Shown: positions 8,725-16,182 of the stretch, piece after piece | How the letters are laid out: every line of letters begins with the position of its first letter | How positions within the stretch are numbered: position 1 is the stretch's first letter | Assembly (NCBI RefSeq): GCF_019915265.1 | Contig: NZ_CP082780.1 | Coordinates: forward strand, 1,674,001 to 1,738,000 | Direction: 5' to 3' | Length of the DNA stretch: 64,000 nt | Source: Bacillus aquiflavi | Lineage (GTDB): Bacteria; Bacillota; Bacilli; Bacillales; Cytobacillaceae | The notes under the pieces: generated by a model | The model's database searches: none | What the model was told of the DNA's origin: nothing | The model's input: the letters and a program-made list of their open reading frames with translations, nothing else | Position numbers and translations under genes: made by a program

Positions 8725-9753
8725 ATGAATAAACCGTTTACCCCCCAACTCGTCTACTTTGAACCGAAAGCGTTAGATTATCCACTTGGGAAAGAGCTTA
8801 AAGAAAAATTTGAAAAGATGAATGTAGAAATCCGTTATACAACTTCTCATAATCAAGTAAGAAACCTTCCTGGCGAAACGGATTTTCAACGTTATCGGAT
8901 TGCAAAATCCACACTCGTCGTTGGAATAAGAAAAACACTTAAGTTTGATACTTCAAAGCCTTCTGCAGAATATGCGATTCCGTTTGCAACAGGCTGTATG
9001 GGTCATTGTCATTATTGTTATTTACAAACTACGATGGGAAGCAAACCGTATATCCGAACGTACGTAAATGTCGATGAGATTCTTGAAGCTGCTGATCAAT
9101 ATATGGCAGAACGTGCACCTAAAATGACAAGATTTGAAGCCTCTTGTACATCTGACATTGTCGGCATCGATCATTTGACACATACGTTAAAAAGGGCAAT
9201 TGAGCATTTTGGAAAGTCAGAGTTTGGAATACTACGGTTTGTTACTAAGTTTCATCATGTCGATCATTTACTTGATGCAAAACATAATGGAAAAACACGT
9301 TTCCGATTCAGCGTAAACGCTGATTACGTTATTAAAAATTTCGAGCCAGGCACGTCTCCTTTAGAGAAACGAATCGAGGCGGCGGGAAAAGTGGCAAGAG
9401 CCGGATATCCACTTGGATTTATTGTGGCACCGATCTATCTTCATGAAGGGTGGAAAGATGGCTATTTTCACATGTTTGAGCGTCTCGATGCAGAATTACC
9501 GCTAGAAGCGAGGAAGGATATTACATTTGAATTTATCCAGCATCGATTTACAAAGCCTGCCAAAAGAGTAATTGAAAAAAATTATCCGATGACTAAATTA
9601 GAATTAAACGAGGAAAAAAGAAGATACAAATGGGGTAAATATGGAATAGGTAAATACATTTATCAAAAACAAGAAGAAGGGGATATTAAAAATCATCTTT
9701 ATTCCTATATGGAACAATTTTTCCCAAATGCCAAGCTGGAATATTTCACATAA
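8725..9753 (+). CDS. splB: Spore photoproduct lyase (radical SAM)
   Basis: A 342-aa radical-SAM enzyme that directly reverses the thymine dimer (spore photoproduct) formed by UV in spore DNA. The cluster-binding motif CMGHCHYC gives Cys91, Cys95 and Cys98 (CxxxCxxC, the SPL variant). FEASCTSD places a Cys at residue 141, the position of the hydrogen-donor Cys in B. subtilis SplB. The total length equals the family's. AAAAGGGGA precedes the ATG. It forms an operon with splA, and its presence marks the host as a spore former. Confidence 0.97.
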   Translation: MNKPFTPQLVYFEPKALDYPLGKELKEKFEKMNVEIRYTTSHNQVRNLPGETDFQRYRIAKSTLVVGIRKTLKFDTSKPSAEYAIPFATGCMGHCHYCYLQTTMGSKPYIRTYVNVDEILEAADQYMAERAPKMTRFEASCTSDIVGIDHLTHTLKRAIEHFGKSEFGILRFVTKFHHVDHLLDAKHNGKTRFRFSVNADYVIKNFEPGTSPLEKRIEAAGKVARAGYPLGFIVAPIYLHEGWKDGYFHMFERLDAELPLEARKDITFEFIQHRFTKPAKRVIEKNYPMTKLELNEEKRRYKWGKYGIGKYIYQKQEEGDIKNHLYSYMEQFFPNAKLEYFT

Positions 9754-9802
9754 ATTATGATCGATCACAGTTCTCATTTTTGTTATATACCAATGTTTAA
9801 AG

Positions 9803-9836
9803 CCCTTTCTCACCATACCGAGAGGGGGTTTTGTTT
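9803..9836 (+). terminator. Rho-independent terminator of splAB
   Basis: CCCTTTCTC pairs with GAGAGGGGG (9 bp including two G-U pairs) around an 8-nt loop and is followed by TTTTGTTTT. This is a convincing intrinsic terminator 50 bp after splB. Confidence 0.85.
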
Positions 9837-9866
9837 TATAATCGCTTTTGAATTCTAAAAACTTCC

Positions 9867-9895
9867 TTGATATTTGTCATAAGAGTGAGTATACT
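9867..9895 (+). promoter_or_regulatory. Sigma-A promoter of the AbrB-like/ABC operon
   Basis: TTGATA (9867-9872) and TATACT (9890-9895) are separated by exactly 17 bp, each one mismatch from consensus. Transcription would start near 9902, inside the palindrome at 9897-9923 and about 56 nt before the regulator's ATG. Confidence 0.8.
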
Positions 9896-9896
9896 T

Positions 9897-9923
9897 AGTA
9901 TGAAAAGTATTACTTTTCATACT
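9897..9923 (+). promoter_or_regulatory. 27-bp operator-like palindrome over the transcription start
   Basis: The arms AGTATGAAAAGTA and TACTTTTCATACT are perfect 13-bp inverted repeats separated by one T. The site begins 1 bp after the -10 box, so a bound protein would block initiation. The neighbouring AbrB-type regulator is one candidate binder; a GntR- or PadR-type protein encoded elsewhere is another. Confidence 0.7.
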
Positions 9924-9957
9924 AATCATACAGAGGATACTGAAGGAGGAAATTTAA

Positions 9958-10182
9958 ATGACAGCACCAGAAGGAAAACATGTTTTTGGAACAGTCAAAG
10001 TAGGAACGAAAGGACAAATTGTTATCCCTAAAGAGGCAAGAGAGATTTTCGATATTAAACCGGGGGACTCTTTACTCATGTTAGGTGATGAAAAACAAGG
10101 TATTGCACTTGTGAAACAAGAAATATTTGTTCAATTTGCTAATGATATTTTAAATGCCAAAAATCTGGATGAAGGTGAGTGA
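9958..10182 (+). CDS. SpoVT/AbrB-family transcriptional regulator
   Basis: A 74-aa swapped-hairpin (AbrB/MazE) DNA-binding protein. The core is VKVGTKGQIVIPKEAREIF followed by DIKPGDSLLMLGDEKQGIALVK, the standard AbrB-fold sequence. A short helical tail, FANDILNAKNLDEGE, completes it. GAAGGAGG lies 9 nt before the ATG. The stop codon is directly followed by the ATG of the ABC ATPase, so they are translationally coupled. The operon probably senses and expels a membrane-active compound, with this protein as autoregulator; that role is inferred from context. Confidence 0.9.
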   Translation: MTAPEGKHVFGTVKVGTKGQIVIPKEAREIFDIKPGDSLLMLGDEKQGIALVKQEIFVQFANDILNAKNLDEGE

Positions 10183-10935
10183 ATGACTTCAATTCAACTG
10201 AAAAAGTTAGCGAAGAAATATAAAGATATAACGGTAGTTAATAACCTTGAGTTTTCAGTGAAACAAGGAGAGTTTTTCGCTCTACTAGGGGAAAACGGTG
10301 CAGGGAAAACGACACTTATTAGTATGCTTTGTGGTTTGCTTACACCAAGCAGCGGTGATGCATTAGTGTTAGGAAATAGTATTTTAACTAATATTGAAAA
10401 AGTTAAACCTCAATTGAATATTTCACCTCAAGAAACTGCTATAGCCCCCAATTTAACGGTACGTGAAAACTTAGAATTTATTGCAGGTATTTACGGAATC
10501 TCAAAAAATGAAGCGAAAATAAAGACAACTGAAATGATTGAACTATTTCATTTAAAAGAGAAGGAAAAAGCAAAAGCAAAAACATTATCTGGCGGGATGC
10601 AGCGTCGATTAAGTATTGCAATGGGGATGATCACGAATCCAAAGATTTTCTTTTTAGATGAGCCAACATTGGGATTAGACGTTCGCTCTCGTCGTGAGCT
10701 ATGGGCGAATCTTGCAAAATTAAAGGGGAAAATGACGATTATTTTAACAACACATTATTTAGAAGAAGCAGAAGCATTAGCAGACCGCATTGTTATTTTA
10801 CAAAAAGGTTCATTAAAAGGGCTTGGTACGGTTGAAGAGTTAAAGCAACAAACAAATACGGAAACGTTTGAAGATGCCTTTTTAGCCATTTGTGATGAGG
10901 AGGGGCAAGTGTATGCTTCATTTTGCAATTCGTAA
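10183..10935 (+). CDS. ABC transporter ATP-binding protein, ABC-2 exporter type
   Basis: A 250-aa ATPase subunit. Walker A is GENGAGKTT, the signature is LSGGMQRRL, Walker B is IFFLDEPTLGLD and the H-loop is ILTTHYLEEAEALAD. This is the drug/antibiotic-resistance type of ABC-2 exporter ATPase. The gene starts immediately after the AbrB-like regulator and overlaps the permease start (ATG 10913) by 23 bp. GGTGAGTGA just upstream acts as ribosome site within the previous gene. Confidence 0.93.
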   Translation: MTSIQLKKLAKKYKDITVVNNLEFSVKQGEFFALLGENGAGKTTLISMLCGLLTPSSGDALVLGNSILTNIEKVKPQLNISPQETAIAPNLTVRENLEFIAGIYGISKNEAKIKTTEMIELFHLKEKEKAKAKTLSGGMQRRLSIAMGMITNPKIFFLDEPTLGLDVRSRRELWANLAKLKGKMTIILTTHYLEEAEALADRIVILQKGSLKGLGTVEELKQQTNTETFEDAFLAICDEEGQVYASFCNS

Positions 10936-11642
10936 TCGAAAAGAAATATTTCGTGATCCATTGTCAATTATATTAGGAATCGCATTACCGCTTATTTTGT
11001 TAATTGTTTTTACAACAATTGAGAAAAATGCACCACTTGATACCTTTAAAGCACATAATCTAGTACCGGGATTAGTAGTCTTCAGCTTTTCTTTCTTAAC
11101 GATGTTTTCTGCATTATTAATTGCAAAAGATAAACAAACCGCACTTCTTGTTCGTTTGTTTGCTTCTCCATTAAAGGTGAACGATTATGTAGTTGGTTAT
11201 ACAATACCAATGATACCGTTAGTCATTTTACAAACTATTATTTGTTATTTAGTAGCACTAGCTTTAGGAATGTCGGTAGAATTGATAGACTTTTTAATGA
11301 GTATGGTTGTATTATTACCGATTACCGATAGCGATCATGTCCATTTTCTTTGGCTTATTTTTAGGCGCGCTATTTACAGACAAACAAATTTCAGGGATTG
11401 GCACAATTTATATTACGCTCGGATCATTTTTAAGTGGAGCGTGGGTAGATTTATCTCTTTTAGGTAATAAATTTGGAGAAATTGGTAATTATTTACCGTT
11501 TGTTCATGCAGTTGAATTATCACGAGATATTTTAATTGGTGATTATTCTACATTTAGTGAGCACTTTTGGTGGACAGTTGCTTATGCTATCATATTATTT
11601 ATTTGTGCGATATTTGCATTCTTTCAGTTACGTAAAAGATAA
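10913..11642 (+). pseudogene. ABC-2 permease broken by a 7-bp tandem duplication
   Basis: The ATG at 10913 lies 8 nt after GAGGAGGGG and gives MLHFAIRNRKEIFRDP, a typical ABC-2 permease N-terminus. Two membrane segments follow. At 11314-11327 the heptamer ATTACCG occurs twice in tandem. Removing one copy joins VVLLP to IAIMSIFFG and restores one continuous protein of about 240 aa, with six helices, ending FFQLRKR at 11642. As written, frame 1 runs out-of-frame to 11467 and the C-terminal half is readable only from about 11322 in the second frame. Either the gene is switched off by a slippage-prone repeat or the base call is wrong. The promoter, regulator and ATPase of the operon look intact. 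Confidence 0.85.
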
Positions 11643-11678
11643 TGAACAACAACTATTTACGATAGCCTGCTAGATATT

Positions 11679-11722
11679 AAAAATCGTTACGCAAACAGAC
11701 AGTTGTTTACGTAACGATTTTT
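11679..11722. terminator. Bidirectional terminator between convergent genes
   Basis: AAAAATCGTTACG and CGTAACGATTTTT form a perfect 13-bp stem with an 18-nt loop that can partly pair further. The A/T flanks supply a U tract on either strand. It serves the permease gene (+) and the GrpB-family gene (-). Confidence 0.9.
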
Positions 11723-11776
11723 AATTGGCTTATGCTTCAATAGTAAAAACTTATTTCGAAAGTGTCTTTTCTTTAG

Positions 11777-12307
11777 CTAATACATAGTTATTTTTCTTAT
11801 GAAGTCTGTTTTTTCATTCGTATAGGCTTCCCTGTCGTATTGATGAACTTTTGCTAATTTAAGCTTTAAGCTTTCATATTCTTTTGCAACTAACGGATTA
11901 TTTCGAAGATAATCTCGAAAATATAATCTATCCCAAAGAAAATCTTGCTCTTTAGTTCCTAAATGAATGTGAAAGGAAATCTTCTCTAATCCATTTGGAG
12001 AATAGCCTTTAACAAACATTAAATGGTTTTTCTGCCCTTTCATATGGATATAGTCATTCTTTTCTAGATAATCGATCACCAAGTAAGTTACTTCATCTTT
12101 CTTTGGAATTTCTACTAAAATATCAATCGTCGGTTTTGCTGATAAATTAGAAACGGCGGTGCTTCCGATATGTTCAATTCTAAGTGCAACTGCTGAACCA
12201 AGAATATTTCTCAGTGTTTGCTTTTCGGTTTCAAATGCTGAAGTCCAGCGACAATCATAGTTAACAATCGTGATAGGATATAACTTCCCGAGTTCTTCTT
12301 TATTCAT
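11777..12307 (-). CDS. GrpB family protein (UPF0157), nucleotidyltransferase-like
   Basis: A protein of about 176 aa with the family signature: VNYDCRWTSAFETEK, then RIEHIGSTAVSNLSAKPTIDILVEI (the GSTAVxGLxAKPxxD hallmark of the nucleotidyltransferase fold), a central MKGQKNHLMFVKG, and a C-terminal FRDYLRNNPLVAKEYESLK. The biochemical role of UPF0157 is not established. Two in-frame ATGs exist. The one at 12316 abuts GAGG with no spacer, whereas the one at 12307 has 9-nt spacing, so I choose the latter (MNKEEL start). It stands alone and convergent to the ABC operon. Confidence 0.88.
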   Translation of the reverse strand: MNKEELGKLYPITIVNYDCRWTSAFETEKQTLRNILGSAVALRIEHIGSTAVSNLSAKPTIDILVEIPKKDEVTYLVIDYLEKNDYIHMKGQKNHLMFVKGYSPNGLEKISFHIHLGTKEQDFLWDRLYFRDYLRNNPLVAKEYESLKLKLAKVHQYDREAYTNEKTDFIRKITMY

Positions 12308-12508
12308 CGTTTTCATCCTCTATTCATATCCAATTTTATTTACATCATAATATTAAAATAACAAGAGAAAAATGTTAAAAGTAACGGTACTTACCTGAAG
12401 CGATACAAACTGTTAACAAACGTTCTTCGTTGTCAGCACATGAACGAATACTCTATTCGCTTCGTCTCATACTTTGCTTCTCGGATAATAAGCATAATCA
12501 AAGGGACT

Positions 12509-12548
12509 GGGGTGTCCAATAAGTCGAATTTCGGCTATTGGATACCCC
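12509..12548. terminator. Strong stem-loop in the intergenic region
   Basis: GGGGTGTCCAATA pairs with TATTGGATACCCC (13 bp, one G-U or A-C depending on strand) around a 14-nt loop and is followed by TTTG. No intact gene ends here. It may terminate a lost gene or mark the edge of a vanished insertion. Confidence 0.55.
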
Positions 12549-12579
12549 TTTGTATGTTGAATCAACATTTTTGTCTTTC

Positions 12580-12758
12580 ATTTTTATGATTTTGCTTTTT
12601 TGTGACATCTTCAAATGCTGTGTTAATATCTTTTGAAGTTATATAATTTCACTAATTTTATCGAATGGAAACAGTCCTTTTTTATCATTTTTCGACTAAT
12701 TCAGGAATAAATAACGCGGGATAGCGTCACCTCCTTTAACAGTAACCATTATTCCCCG
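12580..12758 (-). pseudogene. Relic of the 3' end of a zinc alcohol dehydrogenase gene
   Basis: About 150 bp here aligns base for base with the 3' part of the intact dehydrogenase gene at 59758-60846 in the same orientation: CTTCAAATGCTGTGTTAAT, TTTCACTAATTT, TCGAATGG then AACAGTCC, and CGACTAATTCAGGAATAAAT are shared with scattered substitutions and small indels. The frame is destroyed and nothing upstream of about 12758 matches, so this is a diverged fragment and not a gene. With the intact copy it brackets the 47-kb NRPS segment. Confidence 0.85.
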
Positions 12759-12810
12759 GTTTTAAGTTCATAAATTACATTATTCAACAAAAAGATAGAC
12801 AAAATGTTAA

Positions 12811-12867
12811 TATTTAAGAAACAGTTAAGAAATAGTTAAACTTTAGTTATAAACTTTCACCTATACT
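12811..12867 (+). promoter_or_regulatory. 11-bp phased direct repeats upstream of a -10 box
   Basis: Four copies of a (C/T)A(G/T)TTA(A/T) core end at 12817, 12828, 12839 and 12850, exactly 11 bp apart. TATACT (12862-12867) lies 11 bp after the last repeat. Helically phased hexamer repeats replacing a -35 box are typical of OmpR-family activator sites; the complementary strand reads TTAACT, close to the Bacillus PhoP box TTAACA. No gene starts nearby downstream, so the target is unclear. Confidence 0.4.
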
Positions 12868-13713
12868 AGAACTATATGCAAGTGTTCCTGTATTTGTAAA
12901 AAATAAATTTAATCATTTTTATTAAATCAACAATCATCTCAGATAACGACAATGTTACTAAATGAAACCAATATTTACGAGAAAAATTATTTATGTTTTT
13001 AGTCCATTCTAAAGATCTTTTTCATTTTTTTAATGATGAAGTTTGTGTGATGAAAATATTTAAAAGTATAAATAATATCGAAAAAAGTTATTAAAATGAG
13101 TGAGGTGTTCCTATTGGTTAGTTTATTTGAAAATAGTTAATCATCCCCATGTCAACATTTAAGTTTACTTATAAGTATTGCTTTATACATATTTTGCTGT
13201 TAACTTTAGTTGCCTTGAGATCGACTTTACTTTTAAAATTTTAGGACTGTTTGAAAGTTTTAGTTCCTCACAAAAATATTTAAAGGTGGAGCACTTTTTT
13301 ATTCTACCAATGCCGATTATACTTACGACGTTGTAAAGCAAATATTATTTACAAATGTAATAAGTCAATATGATGAGAGCAAAGTTAGAACTTAGAGGGT
13401 TATTCCGTCGACAGCAGGAGACATGAGCAAAAATATGTTTTTCAAACTTCCCCTCTCAAATATTTATTGATCAACTCTTTTAAAAAACTCAACATTAGAA
13501 CCTCAAAAGTTTTTATTATCAACAAAATACATAGTTCATTAAATACAACGCATAAGGAGGAAATTAAAAAATGCATTTCAATTAAATATTGACGTTTTGT
13601 GATCGATCAATGGTTAAGACAGAAAGTATTCTTTAACCCCAACGAATGGAATTATGATAAAAAACTTTTGGCACAAAATAGAAAGCTTGTATGAAAGCAA
13701 ATGGGGAGCCCTT
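12868..13713. other. AT-rich non-coding tract upstream of the MFS gene
   Basis: No open frame of meaningful length is supported. A perfect AAGGAGG near 13555 precedes ATG CAT TTC AAT TAA, a four-codon frame, which may be a leader or the stump of a lost gene. An upstream in-frame ATG of the MFS gene lies at 13654 without a ribosome site. No tRNA, T-box or riboswitch fold was recognised. Confidence 0.6.
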
Positions 13714-14979
13714 ATGAAAAAAATACGATCTCTGTTTCAAAATAGAAATTATTTACGGCTATTCCTTGCATCTTTCACTTCACAAATGGGTGGTACAATT
13801 GGGTTAACTGCACTTATGTTTTATCTTCTAGATCGCTTTTCACAGCAACCTGCATATGCCACAATTACTGAACTTATGTTATCTATGCCTACATTAATGG
13901 TATTTTTTCTAGTGGGTGTGTTTGCTGATAGGCTTGACCGGCAAAAAATAGCCCAAAACTGTGATTGGATTTGTGCCGTATTATCAATTTTATTATTACT
14001 CTCTCTTTTTATTAATTTGATCCCATTAACTTTTATAGTTTTATTTTTAAGGAGTGCTGTAAAAAGTTTCTTTACTCCTGCACAATCTGCTCTCGTACAA
14101 GGTATTTTAACAAAAGAGTATTATACGACGGCAGTTGGTTTAAATCAGTTAGTTGCTAGTTTATTTATGCTATTTGGCAGCGGGATTGGGATATTTACCT
14201 ACTGGGCAATTGGTGTTGAAGGCGCAATATTAGTTGATGCAGCTAGTTTTATCATTAGTGGGCTACTTATAAAATCTTGCAAAATGTCAGAGAAAATTCG
14301 TATGCCAAACGGAAAGCACACGATTAAAGATTTAAAATTTACGATAGTATGGAAAGATTTTAAAGTAGGATTAAGTTATATTTTAAAGCATAGTTTACTG
14401 CTCACACTTATTTCGGGATTCGCCGTTTTTGGGATTTTAAATGGTGGACTTTCGGTGATGCAAATATTTATCTTAAAGTACAAGCTAGCACCAGGAAACT
14501 ATGAGGAAATCTCAATTATATTAGGAATTGTTTTCGGTTTAGGAGTTTTATTTGGAAGTATGGTCGCATCTATACTTTCTCAGAAATTGATGCTCCATCA
14601 TTTGCTTATCTTGGCTATGTTTATTTCAGGGGGAGCAACTATTGTTGGTTCGCTAGTTAATACTGTTTGGCTTTATATGGTTTGTTCAATTGTGATTGCA
14701 CTATCCCTTCCGATGATTAATGTAGCGATAGGAGGTTGGATTCAAAAAATAGTGGATCCAAAAATGATGGGAAGAGTACAAGGATGGATTAATCCGTTGA
14801 TGATGCTTTCACAATCACTCACTTTGCTATTTATCGCAGGGTTTTATCCTGGTATTTTTGCGGTCGAGACTCTTTTTTGGTTTGTTGGCGGAAGTTTAAT
14901 TTTTGTAGGGGTTTTTTACATTCTAGTTCTTCCAAGGTTTATAGAATTGGAGAAAAATGAAGGAATCATGGTTGACTAA
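13714..14979 (+). CDS. MFS transporter, candidate peptide exporter
   Basis: A 421-aa major facilitator with about 12 hydrophobic segments. It begins SLFQNRNYLRLFLASFTSQMGGTIGL and carries the MFS loop 2-3 motif as GVFADRLDRQKIAQ, the pattern of the EntS/macrolide-efflux (DHA3) branch. The ATG at 13714 has GGGGAG 5 nt upstream; the in-frame ATG at 13654 would add 20 residues without an obvious ribosome site. It is the nearest intact gene upstream of bacA, 1.2 kb away and co-oriented, so export of the NRPS product is a reasonable guess. Canonical bacitracin loci are not known to me to carry it, so the link is inference. Confidence 0.88.
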   Translation: MKKIRSLFQNRNYLRLFLASFTSQMGGTIGLTALMFYLLDRFSQQPAYATITELMLSMPTLMVFFLVGVFADRLDRQKIAQNCDWICAVLSILLLLSLFINLIPLTFIVLFLRSAVKSFFTPAQSALVQGILTKEYYTTAVGLNQLVASLFMLFGSGIGIFTYWAIGVEGAILVDAASFIISGLLIKSCKMSEKIRMPNGKHTIKDLKFTIVWKDFKVGLSYILKHSLLLTLISGFAVFGILNGGLSVMQIFILKYKLAPGNYEEISIILGIVFGLGVLFGSMVASILSQKLMLHHLLILAMFISGGATIVGSLVNTVWLYMVCSIVIALSLPMINVAIGGWIQKIVDPKMMGRVQGWINPLMMLSQSLTLLFIAGFYPGIFAVETLFWFVGGSLIFVGVFYILVLPRFIELEKNEGIMVD

Positions 14980-16182
14980 ATTGTTTTTAGCAAGAGCGTT
15001 TTATACATCAAGCGACTTAAGTAGATGATTACAAAAATATTTGAACTATATGAGATGGAATTAGAATTATTCATTATATAAATAGGACAAAATAACAATG
15101 ATTCGATCAAAATGATTTTAAAGGAAGTTTTAATCATAAGATAAGATCGATATTATTTTATAAATCATTTCTTAAAATCTTTTAAAAGGGGGTCTTTTCA
15201 ATACAGAGAAAGAACTTTGATGGAGTAATTGATCACGTATAGAGTGATTCATGCTTTATTAATAATTGAAAACTGGTGTTGACAATGCATTGCAACTTTT
15301 ATTTTAAAGATAACAAATATATTACAATTTAGGTTATAAAGATAAGATATGTTAAATAAATATATATTTTCATAAAAATTCATATAGTATTGAGAATAAT
15401 ATATTATAATCCTTTTAAAGAGTGTCGATTTAAAAACAGTATCGCGAAATTATAAAGTATTTGTACTATTTATTATGTAGATTTTAAACACTCAAATGTT
15501 TCTACTACTATGTTTTTGTACTTCATTTTTTGGCGGCTTACTAAGAAGTTATCCTAATATCATCTGCACTTAAGGCAATTAGATTTATTAGTATTTGTTA
15601 TTTTGAATTCATTATCAAAAATCGCTAATGAGGGATCTGTATCTTTTCCAAGCTAGACATGATGGATTCAATTCTTTTTCAGTCTCCTTTACTTGTTTTG
15701 AGTTTGAATCATTTCAATTGGTGTACTAATGAGATGTTATTCGAATCTTCGAATTGCTTTATTTGTACGAGATTCTAAAACGACTTTGTGCATATTAAGG
15801 TCTATTATCGTTTTTTCCTAAAGGAAACGAGCGAGATCTTCCGCAGCACTTGTACTATTTCATCCAAGCTCAACTTTTCCACATTATCAAAATAAATGAA
15901 GCCGCCTTTTAGAGAGATTTTCCATTTTCTTTTATCACTCATTGATCTGTTGATTTAAATGTGTCAATTGTCCCATCTTTTTGTTGGCAAACTGTGCTTT
16001 ATAGCATTGTATGTGAAAGGAAACGATGACATAGAGATCATCAAACTTTAAAGGAATGAAATAATTTATTTTTAGGGTATGTTAAAAATGTATTCTTGCA
16101 ATGATAATATTTTTTAAAGGAAAATGAGGGATTTTATCTCCATTTAAAGGTGCTAAACATAACATAAGAGGAGGAATTGTGT
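14980..16182. other. Long AT-rich intergenic region before bacA, with a decayed coding relic
   Basis: No intact gene is visible. Between about 15600 and 15990 the minus strand shows protein-like stretches broken by stops (for example MGQLTHLNQQINE, then SLKGGFIYFDNVEKLSLDE, then HKVVLESRTNKAIRRFE in another frame), as expected of an eroded gene I cannot identify. A perfect TTGACA at 15279-15284 has only poor -10 candidates. The bacA promoter should lie in this region but I cannot place it. Confidence 0.5.

Noticed and set aside
15279-15307. bacA promoter from the perfect TTGACA at 15279
   Set aside because: The sequences 15-18 bp downstream (ATTTTA-like) are poor -10 boxes and the site is 900 bp from the gene.
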